This document shows, one piece after another, positions 34,791 to 46,160 of a stretch of 64,000 nucleotides of DNA; the first letter of the stretch is position 1; each line of letters opens with the position of its first letter. The translations under genes and the position numbers were made by a program. This stretch comes from Diabrotica undecimpunctata (lineage: Eukaryota > Arthropoda > Insecta > Coleoptera > Chrysomelidae). Below the pieces are notes generated by a model. The model saw only the letters and a program-made list of their open reading frames with translations. It did not search any database and was not told where the DNA came from. The DNA is taken from assembly GCF_040954645.1 (NCBI RefSeq), contig NC_092808.1:19039383-19103382 (forward strand). The letters run 5' to 3'.

Positions 34791-36174
34791 GTTACACTGA
34801 TTTTAACAATTCTTAGTACTTTGGATTGGTTAAGCAACAGCTACATTCTCTATCAATGAATTAAATATTATAAGAGAGTCTGTCTCAGTCTTATTTTGAT
34901 GAATGTGATTCATTTAATTAAAATTCATATGAATATTTTACTAGATAAATCAACCAGATAAGTACATATTTATAGAACCAATAGATACAGTTCAATGAAA
35001 TCTCTTGTTTTTACTAGTTTCAGTGACTTTTATATGCCACCAAACAATATTCTCCAAATATTTTTATTTTTAAGAAAGAACTCATTGACAATGTGAATTA
35101 AATGATTTTATTGTATGTCACAGATTTTATGTAAAATTCATTGTTTTTATTTTTGGATTATATTGGTATTGTACAATTGTTATTGATTCTATGCAGTGTT
35201 TTTATTGTTTTAATATCATTCATATTATTTATATATCCATATAATGTATTACTTGCAGCAAATGTAAAATATCAGGGTTTCCTAGTTTAATAAAGATTTA
35301 AAATATCAATTGAAACAAATTAATAAACTGTTATCAATTCTACATCCACTTTTTTGAAAGTTCTTATTGAAAGTGAGTTTTCTTACTAAAATGCAAACAT
35401 TTTTCTGTTGACTTCGCGATAATTATACAGTTTACTTAAGTTAAGAACTGTGTACTACCCTTTCTTAATATGGCTAATTACATTGTAAGTTACTAATGGT
35501 TAAAGAGGATGCTTAACTGAATGGTCTTGTAATCATACTTAATGATTTATTACTTTTCTGTTTATATTTTTAGATAAATTAATTTTTCAATATATTTACT
35601 CTGTCCATTATCAATACTGATGACATTTTGATTCATCTTAATTGATTTTAGGAATTTATTTCTACAAAAACTTCCACTAGCTTGATTCTAATTATACTTC
35701 CCTATGTTCCTTTAAAATCAATGAATAGAACTTCAATAAGAGTTTCATACTTAAACATATTTATGACTACTAGAACTTTTCTTAAAATTTCACAACTAAA
35801 AAACAAATAATAAGTATCTATGTTAACACTAAGGGTGGAATTCCTCCAAAGTTTTTAGATTATATGTTATTACTTTTCTTATAAATACACATCAATTTAT
35901 TTAAATATATAGTTATTATTACACTTACATATATTATTATCTCTAATATTCTCATTAATATTAACTATCAAAGTATTGCCAATTTTTTGTCTAGGTTTAA
36001 TATATAGGTTTAAAAATTCCCCGAGTGATTAAAAATTGGTACTTATGATGTTTTACTCAAACTCTATAATTACATCAAACACAGTTTATATGTTTATCTA
36101 TAAAACAATAACATTGTAGGATAACAAACTTGATACACAGTAAAAATTTAACTATGATTCAAAACTTAACTTAC
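34791..36174. other. BIRC6 intron 2, AT-rich gap before exon 2
   Basis: About 1.4 kb of AT-rich intron; nothing recognised. Confidence 0.5.
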
Positions 36175-36356
36175 CTCTGATAGTGGCAATTCAATTTTAA
36201 CTTCCTGTTTTCCATCTGTAATATTTTTCTGAAGAATACTGTCAAGGAGTAAAACACCATTGTAGTCAGACCTCACACCCAATGCTTGCCCATCTGTGAA
36301 TAACACTCTGTCCAAAGATGGAATGTACTTGCACTTAACATTCGATAGATTTTGGG
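36175..36356 (-). CDS. BIRC6: BIRC6/Bruce exon 2
   Basis: Minus-strand exon of 182 nt, entered in phase 1 and left in phase 0. The acceptor is TTTTTAG|CCCAA and the donor TCAGAG|GTAAGT. It encodes about 61 residues (67-127), including the family-typical stretch GVRSDYNGVLLLDSILQ. Intron 1 on its upstream side is only 62 bp, whereas intron 2 downstream is 12,963 bp and full of transposons. This exon is not an open ATG frame by itself; it is recognised by the splice sites, the frame continuity with exon 1 and the BIRC6-like sequence. Confidence 0.88.
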
Positions 36357-36418
36357 CTAAAAATTATCCAGAAATTATTATTTTATTAACTGTAATTCAT
36401 ATAAAGATGTTATAATAC

Positions 36419-36617
36419 CTGAGAGAGAGCTGGAGTGAAGGATTACACCAGAATTTACGTCTAAGACGCTTACCACTCCGGTTTGTGTGCAAATTAAGAT
36501 GACATTAAGATATGGATGGTAAATTATTTCTTTTACATCTATATCTACATTTAAATAACCATCTTCATTTAAAATCCACTGTTCCTCAGCCATTTTGCTA
36601 AAAACATCTTGCGCCAT
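36419..36617 (-). CDS. BIRC6: BIRC6/Bruce exon 1 (N-terminus, WD40-like start)
   Basis: This is the first coding exon of the giant inhibitor-of-apoptosis protein BIRC6 (Drosophila Bruce), a cytosolic and membrane-associated E2/E3 ubiquitin enzyme that acts on caspases, IAP antagonists and autophagy factors. It encodes 66 residues plus one base, and includes IIYHPYLNVI and VLDVNSGVIL, typical of the N-terminal beta-propeller. The donor reads CTCAG|GTATT. The first ATG gives MAQDVFSKMAEEQ; a second in-frame Met at residue 9 aligns better with the family start and could be the one used. Eight exons (199, 182, 126, 236, 449, 569, 454 and 1231 nt) join without a frame break into 1,148 codons, about a quarter of the family's usual length of over 4,500 residues. 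The UBC domain lies outside the window to the left. The start is 372 bp from the divergent RFC3 start. Confidence 0.9.
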
Positions 36618-36989
36618 GAATATATGACATTTGTGTCATCTGTCTGTAAAAAATGTGATTAGCGGGGATTTTTGTTTTACCAATACAAGGTTTCATACAA
36701 ACCTAAAATTACGTTGATGTACATCCACCTTATCTTAATACCTTCAAATAATATGACATGAACAGTTATTCATAATCAATTTTTAGAATTTTGAAAGTAA
36801 AAATAAATGCAACTTTTTTTTATATAGTTTAAAACTATGAATAATTATTTTCAAGAACATTGGATTATTGTCTTAAAAACAACAAAAAGAAGATATTGAA
36901 TTGTGACGTATGACAGCGGCGCCAAAATAAGTTGAGAGGAGAGTGAAAAGTTGATTATTTAAAAATACTGTTTTAATTCGAAAAGCAAA
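36618..36989. promoter_or_regulatory. Divergent BIRC6-RFC3 promoter region
   Basis: The 372 bp between the two start codons must hold both 5' UTRs and promoters. The RFC3-proximal part contains a CRE half site (TGACGT, 36904-36909) and an E2F consensus on the minus strand. No TATA box at a sensible distance from either gene is obvious. The arrangement suggests a bidirectional, housekeeping-type promoter; the transcription start sites are not visible from sequence. Confidence 0.6.
36919..36926 (-). promoter_or_regulatory. E2F/DP consensus site (TTTGGCGC)
   Basis: Plus strand GCGCCAAA reads TTTGGCGC on the minus strand, a perfect match to TTTSSCGC. It lies 64 bp upstream of the RFC3 start codon. 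RFC and other replication genes are established E2F targets in animals, so S-phase control of RFC3 is the natural inference. Confidence 0.6.
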
Positions 36990-38057
36990 ATGAATATGTT
37001 GTGGGCTGATAAATATCGTCCTAAGGACCTATCAAGTGTAGATTACCACACAGAGCAAAGTGTGAATTTGAAAAATCTTACAAAAGATGGTGATTTCCCC
37101 CATTTGCTTATATATGGTCCATTGGGGGCTGGTAAAAAGACTCGAATTATGTGTTTGTTGAAAGAACTATATGGTGCTGGAGTAGAAAGATTAAAAATGG
37201 AAATGATGCATTTTACCACTCCTTCAAACAAAAAGTTGGAAATTATGACTTTGAACAGCAATTATCACATAGAAGTAAACCCTAGTGATGTAGGTATTTA
37301 TGATAGAGTTGTGGTTATGGATATAATAAAAAATGTTGCACAAAGTCAGCAGTTGAATGTTAATGCCCAAAGAGAATTTAAAGTTATAGTACTTACTGAT
37401 GTAGATGACCTCACAAAAGATGCCCAACATGCCTTGAGAAGAACTATGGAAAAGTATATTGCAAACTGTCGTATAATACTTTGTGCAACATCAATATCAA
37501 GGGTAATACCTGCTATTAGATCTCGTTGTTTGTGTATTAGAGTACCAGCGCCTTCAGAGGAAACTATAATTAGTATATTACAAAATACATGTAAAAAGGA
37601 AGACCTTCAGTTACCTACAGAGTTAGCAAAAAGAATTGTTGAAGTATCTAATAGAAATTTAAGAAGAGCACTACTAATATGTGAAGCTTGCAAAGTTGAA
37701 CAATACCCATTCACACCTAATCAAAAGGTTGCCGAACCAGACTGGCAATTATTTATAAAGAAAACTGCAAATAGAATACTACAAACGCAAAATATTGAGA
37801 CATTATCAAAAGTACGAGAAAATCTATATGAGTTACTTAGCAATGGGATTCCTTCTGATATTATATTTAAGACACTTTTAGAGGAACTTTTAAAAAAATG
37901 TGATTTTTCTATCAAAGCTAGAGTTGTAGAAGAAGCTGCAATTCATGAACACAGGATGGTTCAAGGAAATAAAGCTATCTTTCATTTAGAATCATTTGTT
38001 GCAAAGTTTATGTACATTTATCAAAGCATGATGCAAGAAATGATGGGAGATTTTTAA
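36990..38057 (+). CDS. RFC3: Replication factor C subunit 3 (RfC38)
   Basis: A complete 355-residue AAA+ clamp-loader subunit in the nucleus. With the other RFC subunits it opens PCNA and loads it onto primer-template DNA in replication and repair. Length and sequence agree with animal RFC3 end to end. The N-terminus has WADKYRPKDL. The Walker A region is GPLGAGKKT at residues 43-51, with Leu where most RFC3 proteins have Ser. The Walker B-like strand is VIVLTDVDD (132-140). A sensor block (HALRRTMEKY) is followed by the SRC motif at 178-180. The C-terminal collar helices end FVAKFMYIYQSMM. The gene is intronless. The start lies 64 bp after a perfect E2F site, and an AATAAA follows the stop by about 40 bp. 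It shares a divergent promoter region with BIRC6. Confidence 0.96.
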   Translation: MNMLWADKYRPKDLSSVDYHTEQSVNLKNLTKDGDFPHLLIYGPLGAGKKTRIMCLLKELYGAGVERLKMEMMHFTTPSNKKLEIMTLNSNYHIEVNPSDVGIYDRVVVMDIIKNVAQSQQLNVNAQREFKVIVLTDVDDLTKDAQHALRRTMEKYIANCRIILCATSISRVIPAIRSRCLCIRVPAPSEETIISILQNTCKKEDLQLPTELAKRIVEVSNRNLRRALLICEACKVEQYPFTPNQKVAEPDWQLFIKKTANRILQTQNIETLSKVRENLYELLSNGIPSDIIFKTLLEELLKKCDFSIKARVVEEAAIHEHRMVQGNKAIFHLESFVAKFMYIYQSMMQEMMGDF

Positions 38058-38097
38058 TCAAATTTGTACTGTTTGTTTTTAATCTTTTGTATTTTGT

Positions 38098-38103
38098 AAT
38101 AAA
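38098..38103 (+). terminator. RFC3 polyadenylation signal
   Basis: AATAAA lies 41 bp after the RFC3 stop codon and is followed by an A/T-rich stretch. It is the only canonical signal close behind the stop. Confidence 0.6.
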
Positions 38104-38269
38104 ATAAAAATAATTTTTTAGTTTTATTTATCAACCAAAACAACCTTTAATTTCCTTGTTAACCTATATAGTTATAGCTCTTTGTATATTTCCAAAGGTA
38201 AGTGTTTTTTAAAAGTAATACATAGACACAAGAGGCTCTAGATATTCGTGATCAATTTATTGATTATAA

Positions 38270-41240
38270 GGCAGAATAAGACTTGATAATATTACACAAA
38301 TCCGTGTAGAGTTGTCTGTCTCCCATCAGATGTGTATCCAGGTGGTGAATAAGGGAACTAGGGAACACTCTAACCTAGGACCAGTGGGTAGCTGTTAAAT
38401 AAAAATGCCAAATGCGAACCAAAACAGACTAAGGTATGGCAAGCCTAATAGAAGAGTCCCTGGCCCTCCAGGCTGGGGGTTGGTCTAGAGGCAGATAACC
38501 TCTTCCTGTAAAAAAAGCTTATGTTACGGAACCTCTGGACTCTGAACTTTTGCAAACGAAAAATGGAATTGAGATTAGGAACATGGAATCCCCAAACAAC
38601 TCTGTACCGAACTGGAGCATGTATATTGTTACTAGACATAGTGAATATGTACAAAGTAGATGTTTCAGCACGGCAGGAAACGCGGTGGGCGGGAACTGGT
38701 ACTCTTGACAAGAAAACCCATTCCATATATAATAGCTGCAATGAAAGCCAACACATGGATGGGGTGGGATTGGGATGTAAACCAAAGAACAAAAGGCCTT
38801 ATTATTGACTTTTAAGAGCACAGTCAAAGAATGTGCTATTTGCGGGTAAAAGGGAAATTCTTTAATTACAGTTTGATCATTACACATGCCCCAACTGATG
38901 AAAAACCAGGGGAAATAAAAAGAACAGTTCTTCGAAGACCTAGAGTAAGCCTACAGAGGATGTCCCAGAAATGACATTAAGATTGTATTAGGTGACATGA
39001 ATGCAAGAATAGGACGAGAGCAAGTTTTCATGCCCACAATAGGAAAGTATAGCCTACATATCATCAGTAGCGATAATTGATTACGACTGATAAACTTAGC
39101 AGCAGTACTAAATGTGACAGTCCTTAGCATCTATTTTGAACACTAGAACTTACACAAGGTGACCTGGACCTCTCCTGATGAAATAACAACGAGTCAGATT
39201 GATCACATCTTAATCGATTCGAGGCATTGAACAGACGTAATAAACTGCAGAAGTTATAGAGCCGCAAACATAGACTCAGATGATTACCTAGTGATCTCAA
39301 CATTGAGGGCTAGAATTTCAAACACCAGTAAAGAAAATAAAACGGATAGAAAAAAATGGAATGTGCAAAAGCTGAGAGATGCGACAATTGCAGAACGGTA
39401 CTCGGAAAATATCACCAATAGGCTAAGGAATCAAAATGTTAATGAAAAAGTACATTCAGATATAGACGCCTACTTTACCAGAATAAAGGAAGACATTGAA
39501 GCAGCAGCGAAAGATGAAATATGAACAGAAATTTGTGCCCGTAAAAGTCATTGGTTTGATGATGAATGCAAGAATGCAACAAAAGAAAAAAATGAAGCCT
39601 ACAGAAAAATGCTTATTCGACGAACTAGAACAACTGTCGAGAATTACCAGAGAAGAGAAGAAAAGAGGATACACAAAAAAAAACAAAACCGCTTAAATAA
39701 GGAATAACTTAAATATATAGAAAACCTCAACAGAGACAAATAATTCAGAGCATTCTATAAGATAGTTATTACGTTAGGAATGTCCTACGGTTAATTTTCG
39801 CAAGAGACTCCTGGTTCGAAAAAATACAAAATTAAATTTCTATTACAAAAAAATTACTTTTGTATTAAAATACACAAATGTGACTTTAAAGTTTTATTTA
39901 TTTCAGTTTGCTTCGGTGGTACAATTCGACTGACTATATCTACATAGGTAATCCTAATATTAATATTAGGTATCCCCTACACTCCCAGACGAAAAAGTCA
40001 TAAAATTTAATTGCCTTCACCAGTCCTCGGCTAGAGAGGCGATGCGCTGATTAGGGAATTTTTTAAATAAACATATTAAATAGTTACTCGACAATAGTTA
40101 ACATCAAAAGTAAAAAATTCAAGGCAACCACAAGACAATGCAGAAGTCAGAATGGTGACCTATTAACAACAAGGAAAGATGTATTGAATACATGGGTGGA
40201 ATACTTTAACCAGGCACTTAATATATAGGAAGAAGAAGAAAACCTGGAAGACGAAAGAAATAAGGTAAGGGGAACAGACGAGAGGTAAGAGGAACCACCA
40301 ACGATTTTTGAAATTAAAGATGCAGTTAAAAAACTAGCCAGAGAAAAATCACACTAGCTAGAAACAAATCACCCGGAATACTTAGATAATCTCTCAGCTG
40401 AACTATATAAAAAAAGTGACCACGATACCATAATGGCATTATAACAGCTATAAAAGGAATATGAACACAGAAATCCCTCCCCAATGATTGGAATATTGGA
40501 ATACTTTTCACCATACACAAAAAAGGAGATATCTTTAAATTCTCTAACCACAGAAGAATTACAGAGGTCATCGTATGGCACCATACCACCATATGCAGAA
40601 CACGTAGTAGGAAAATACCATGCTGGTTTCAGAGGTGGTAAATCGACAATTCATCAGATTGCAACCCTGAAACAAAGTTTAGAAAAAATACTGGAATATG
40701 GCGTTGGTACTCATCACATATTTATAGACTACAAAGCAGCCTACGACTCTGTGAATAGAAGAGAAATGTTCAAAGCAATGAAAGAGCTAGGAATACCAAA
40801 TGAGTTGGTAAATTTAACAAAATTAACTCTTGAAAAAGTTAAATGTAAAGTATGAATTCAGGGGAAAGTGTCTGAACCTTTTAAAACAAATAAAGGGGCT
40901 GCGCTAGGGAGATCTTCTCTCCTGTATACTGTTCAATCTGGTTCTAAAAAAGTAATACGTATGTCACAAGTCACAATCGCTGGTTCAATAAATAATAAAT
41001 CAGTGCAAATCCTGACCTATCCTGATGATATCAATATTGTTGGGAGAACGGAAAACGCTGTACGAAAGGCGTATGTAGTATTAAAAGAATCAGCTACAAA
41101 AATGGATTTAGATAATAATAAACACCAACAAAGCGAAGTGTACGAAAATAAGCAAGCAACCACAAATCCTACGACCACTTTACACCCTATAGAAAACGAC
41201 GTAATCGAAGGAGTGAACGAATTGTATACCTGGGAGCGCG
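38270..41240 (+). mobile_element. Long LINE copy (endonuclease and RT), split by an LTR
   Basis: 5' leader at about 38440 (CCCTGGCCCTCCAGGCTGGG), then the APE-type endonuclease: ELRLGTWNPQTTLYRTGAC, a QETRWAGTGTL block, a GDMNARIGRE block near 38990, and HTDVINCRSYRAANIDSDDY. The linker follows (39291-39700); after the LTR at 39767-40093 comes the RT: YHAGFRGGKSTIHQIATLKQ, HIFIDYKAAYDSVNRREM, and LTYPDDINIVGRTENAV (YADD changed to YPDD). It stops abruptly near 41240, where another LINE begins. The same family is at 57490-58870 (minus), where the RT C-terminus is preserved. Confidence 0.8.
39767..40093. mobile_element. Solo LTR 3 with 5-bp TSD
   Basis: A 327-bp insert beginning TATTACGTTAGG and ending TACTCGACA, flanked by ATAGT (39762-39766, 40094-40098), inside the LINE. 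The start looks like the TGTTACG ends of solo LTRs 1 and 2 with one change. It contains a direct AATATTAATATT motif and no coding. Confidence 0.55.
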
Positions 41241-42815
41241 ACGTAATCGAAGCAGTTACTTGGAGAAACTTTTCCACGATCTTAGAACAATACAAGAACC
41301 CACCATTGAAAAAAATTCAGGTCCCGAAATTCTACCAGAAGAAATAACTGCAGCCGCCAGACAAATGAAGGATAGAAAGCACCGGGACTTGATGAAATTC
41401 CAGCAAAACTGAATAAGCTATTAGATGTAGAAAAAATAAAAATAATAACTGAAATAAGGCAGGAAAAATACCAGTGGAGTCGCTCAAATTGGCGTTCTTA
41501 CCATTGCCCAAAAAACCAGGAGCAAAAGTTTGTGAATGTGACATCTGCTGACGCTGTTTTTAAAAGTCATCCACAAAAGAATTTACTGGAAATGCGAGGA
41601 ACAAATTGCGCCCAATCAGTTTGGATTTGTGAACGCCGTTGGTGCGAGGGAAGCTTTATTTAGCGTGCAGATATTGTTTCAGAAATGTAGAGATGTCAGC
41701 TGTGATGTTTTTGCATGCCTGGTAGAGTTAGATATGAACAAATAATGGAAGTGCTGAAGAGGACAGGGATTGACGGAAGAGACCTAAAAATAATAGCTAA
41801 CCTGTATTGGAATCAATCAGCGGTGCTCCGAATAGATGGAGAATATACAGAGCAGTTCAAAAATTTAAGGGGAGTGAGACAGGGGTACATAATTTCACCA
41901 CTGATATTTAATCTGTACTCGGAGCACATGTTTTAAGTCTCTAAAAGATATTGATTAAGGCATCTCAATAAATGAGTCAAGCTCAATAACTTGCGGTATG
42001 CAAATGATACAATAGTGTTTTCAAATACCATAGAAGGACTGCAAAGCTTAATGAACAAAATAACGGAAAAAAGTAGAACGTATGGACTGGATATAAACAC
42101 CAACAAAAACAAGCTAATGAACATCAGCAAGGAAAACAACTGGAGCAAATCTTTATGTGAACCAAATGAGAATTGAACGTGTCTCACAGTACAACTACTT
42201 GAAAACTATAAACAATGAGTCGTCGGACAATACCCAAGAGATAAATGTCGCATAGGAAAGACAAAAAGTGCATTCTTGGGTATGAGCTCTGTGTTCAAGA
42301 GCCATGACCTCACCCTAGAAACAAAAATAAGGCTCCTTAAATGTTACATGTACTCAGTGCTTCTGTACGGAGTAGAAACGTGGACATTGAAGGCGGAAAC
42401 TTTATCAAAACTTCAGGCTTTTGAGCTATTGTTATACAAAAGGATCCTGAAGATATCATGGTCAGACAAAGTCACCAATGAAGAAGTACTACGGAGGATA
42501 AACACAACTGCGAATTTAGTCAACAACGTGAAGGGCCGTAAGCTGCAGTATTTAGGACATATAATGAGAAATCAAAGGTGATATGAGCTATTCCAAAGAA
42601 TTTTACAAGGTAAAATTGAAGGAAAAAGGGACCCAGAACGAAGAAGAATATCCTGGCTTGCTAACCTGAGAGCATGGTATAGGAAAACCTCAACACAGCT
42701 ATTCCATATAGCAACCAACAAAATCATCATAGCCAGAATGATCGCTCAGATCGCCAGAATTCGGCAACGTTCGGAACGGGCAGGCACCCTAAGAAGAAGA
42801 CCACACAATTAATAT
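41241..42815 (+). mobile_element. LINE RT and C-terminus, source family of the short tails
   Basis: Plus-strand blocks in several frames: LKIIANLYWNQSAVLRIDGE and NLRGVRQGYIISPLIFNLYS, RYANDTIVFSNTIEG (YADD changed to YAND), then MSSVFKSHDLTLETKIRL, LYGVETWTLKAETL and GRKLQYLGHIMRNQR, and after a stop GKIEGKRDPERRRISWLANL to TLRRRPHN. The tail ends AAGAAGAAGACC. The inserts at 369-582 and 34472-34665 are short copies of this or a sister family. Confidence 0.78.
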
Positions 42816-44334
42816 TTCTTCATAATATTATACTTTTGACATAAGCGTTTTTATTACATTTATTTTAAATTAATATTTTTTTCCAAAATTAATTTAGTGC
42901 GCACCATTTCCCAATCCGTGCACATGATTACCCTCATGAATAGGGAATCGCGAGCAAAGGCACTTCTTTTCTTTTTGCATTTTGTATTTTTCCAAAACCT
43001 ATTTTAAATATTCAACGTAGAATAATTAGAGCTTACTGTAACGTACTGGCCGAATTGATAGGTACATTTAAAGAATTTACAACGGAAGCAATTTCTGCTT
43101 AAGGGCGCACTATTCCCGCACTTTCTCTTAATATTTAACTTAAACATGTCATAAAAAAAACAAGTCCAGAACGTTTTATATTTATTTTGATATTTACTTA
43201 CTCAAGTAAAATTATTTGCAACACTCTGTACATAAGTTATTGCGTTAAAAGAGGCATCTATAATAAGTGGTAGGTACAAATATTAAGATACGTAGGTGTC
43301 TCTTCATAAAAGTAACGGAACAGGAAGTACAATATATTAACTTGTTACGTACCTACAGAGATAAAGATAAAGGTTGTAGTAAACATCGTAAGCGAGTCTT
43401 TGTACCTATTTTACATCCACAATTGATGCACAGGGAATCCGCTTTCATGAATGGGGACCAAACAAACCACTTTTGCTAATAGCAGGGTCAATTTCAACTT
43501 TTGTATTATTCGATTTTCCTTTCATGGTCGGCGTATTTTGTACGTAATGACACTAAATTATAGGGTACCTTTAGCTATTACCCATTAACCATGGATGATG
43601 TAATTTATTTAGATTTATATCATTTAATTTTATAATACTTAAATAGTTTTAAGTGTTTCGTTATAATTGCGGTTAAAATTGATATAAGGAAAATATGGGT
43701 AGTCTAAAATTTTTTATTGGATTTATGGAAGAGGGATAAATAGTAGATGAAGGAAGGCTACTAGTGCTTGTGAGTAATCAATGGCTGTAATGTAAAGCTT
43801 GCATTTTTCTACGATTTAAAGAAAATGTTGTGTTAGGACAATTTGGGATGAAGTTAGTCTCTTATTTTTAGATTGACAGCCTATGCTTATAACAATTAAT
43901 AGATCTTATTAGCGTCATTTGAAACAACATAATTTAAAGTTTTAATGTACAAAACTCGAAAACGATTGAAACCGTCCATAAAGCTTTAAAATGTGGTCCC
44001 CAAAATCGGTTGGTTTTGAAACTTGCTGGAGCAGTGGAAGGGGAAGGAGCTGAAGGGGAACTGTATCTCTGGTTCTTGTTTATGGAATTCTTTTCGTTTC
44101 TTTTTTAATTTGTATGTACTTTTTACGTAGATATTAAGGTAAGAAGCAAATTATTGACAAACTTCACAAGTAAGTAATACCTAAAATGTTTAGGTATTGT
44201 TGGTGAAATCGGGCATTAGTCACATTCAATTTAAATTTATTTGATTTAAAACACTCATTCATTGCTCCAAGTATTACATTCATTTTATGAATAGCAATAT
44301 TTATATCATTTATTAATTAATTAATTCATTAATT
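42816..44334. other. AT-rich intergenic stretch
   Basis: No gene or element was recognised. A TTAATTAATTAATTCATTAA run at 44313-44335 borders the tandem array. Confidence 0.5.
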
Positions 44335-46160
44335 AATTTAAAAAAAATCCAAGGGTACCCCCTTTGAACATTTTTCAAATTCAAATTTTAAGAAATCGTT
44401 TTTTTGATGTTGATAGGTGCACTTGGTGCAGCAGACGTTAAATGTAGGAAAAATCTGAGCCTGGGAGAAGAATGGGCGGTCAATTTTATGTAAGAAAATT
44501 GCAACGGTTTGACTCTCGCATCGAAATTGGCTCCAATATACCTAATTATTAAATTTTGAAAAAAATCCAAGGGTACCCACTTTGAACGTTTTTGGAGAAA
44601 TTCAAATTTTAAGAAATTATTTTTTTTTAACGTTAATAGATGCACTTGGTCCAGCTTATTCCAAATATCGGTTTTTTCTATCTCTACCCATAGTTTGGCA
44701 AAAAATGGAAAACTCAAATTGAAAAATTTTCTGTTTTTTTCCATTTTCTGGACAAACGGTGCATTTCATTTTCTTATAGGAACATGTATATATTTTTTGA
44801 ATCAATACACCCGGCTTAATCGAAATAAATTAAATTTGGAACGAATCATCAAGTTTTTATTTTCACAAAATTTTCAGGACATGTAGACATCCAACTGGAA
44901 TTTTTTCTCACTAACCATTAGATGTAGGAAAATTCTAAGCATGGATGAAGAACGAGTGGCCAATTTCATGTAAGAGAAGTGCATCGGTTTGACTCCAAGG
45001 CCGAAATTGACGCCAATATACCCGATTATTAAATTTTGAAAAAAATCCAAGGGTACCCCCTTTGAACATTTTCATGCAAATTCAAATTTTAGGAAATCTT
45101 TTTTTGACGTTGAATAAGCTTTGCATTTTCTCATAGGAATATGTACTTATATATTTTTTAAATCAGTACGTCAGGCTTATTCGAAATAAATTTAATTTGG
45201 AACGATATATTAAGTTTTTATTTTTACGAAATTTTCGGGATATGTAGACATCCTACCAGAATTTTTTCTCTCGAACCGTTAAATGTTACAAAATTCTGAG
45301 CATGGGAAAAGAACGAGCGGCAATTTTATGTAAGAAAAGTGCCACGGTTTGACTCTAGGACTTAAATTGACGCCAAAATATCCGATCAAGGGATTTTTAA
45401 ATGATGATCAAAGATTAAAAAAAATTTGTAGTATTTTCCATTTTCCAGCCAAACGGTGCATTTTGTCATAATGACATGTATATATTTTTTAAACCAGAAC
45501 GTCAGGTTAAATGTAAATAAATTATATTTGGAACGAAATATCAAGTTTTTATTTTCACGAAATTTTCCAGACATGTAGGTAGACATCCAACTGGAATTTT
45601 TTCTCGCGAACCATGAGATGTAGGAAAATTCTGAGCATGGAAGAAGAACGAGTGGCCAATTTTATGTAAGAAAAGTGCATTGGTTTGACTCCAAGGCCGA
45701 AATTGACGCTAATATACCCGATTATTGAATTTTGAAAAAAATCCAATGGTATCACCCAGTTTGAACATTTTTGGGCAAATTCAAATTTTAAGAAACCGTT
45801 TTTTTGACGTTGATAGATGCACTTGGTCCAGCTTATTCCAAACATGTGTTTTTTATTCTATCCTCTGCCCACAGTTTGGCAAAAAAAAAAATGAAAAAAT
45901 CCAATTAAAAAAAATTCAGTTTTTTTTTCATTTTCCGGCCAAACGTTTCCAAATTAAATTTGGAACGAAATATTAAGTTTTTATTTTCACGAAATTGTCA
46001 GGACTTGTAAACAACTAACTGGAATTTTTTCTCACGATCCGTTAGATGTAGAAAAATTCTGGGCACAAGAGAAAAACGAGCTGCCAATTTTGTGTAAGAA
46101 AAGCGCCACGGTTTGACTCTAGGACCTAAATTGACGTCAAAATATCTGATTAAAACGTTT
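44335..46160. repeat. Decayed modular tandem array (satellite-like)
   Basis: Three modules recur in the same orientation with about 5-20% differences. Module A (ATCCAAGGGTACCCCCTTTG to GTTGATAGATGCACTTGG) occurs near 44345, 44565, 45045 and 45740. Module B (GGAACATGTATATATTTTTT to AACTGGAATTTTTTCTC) is near 44765, 45125, 45465 and 45945. Module C (GATGTAGGAAAATTCTGAGC to CCAATATACCCGATTATT) is near 44425, 44915, 45275, 45610 and 46040. The order is A C A B C A B C B C A B C, so blocks have been lost or gained. Short open frames within it are not genes. Confidence 0.75.

Noticed and set aside
44388..45976. Several open frames of 60-118 codons rich in Phe and Lys
   Set aside because: They lie in the modular tandem array and repeat with its modules.
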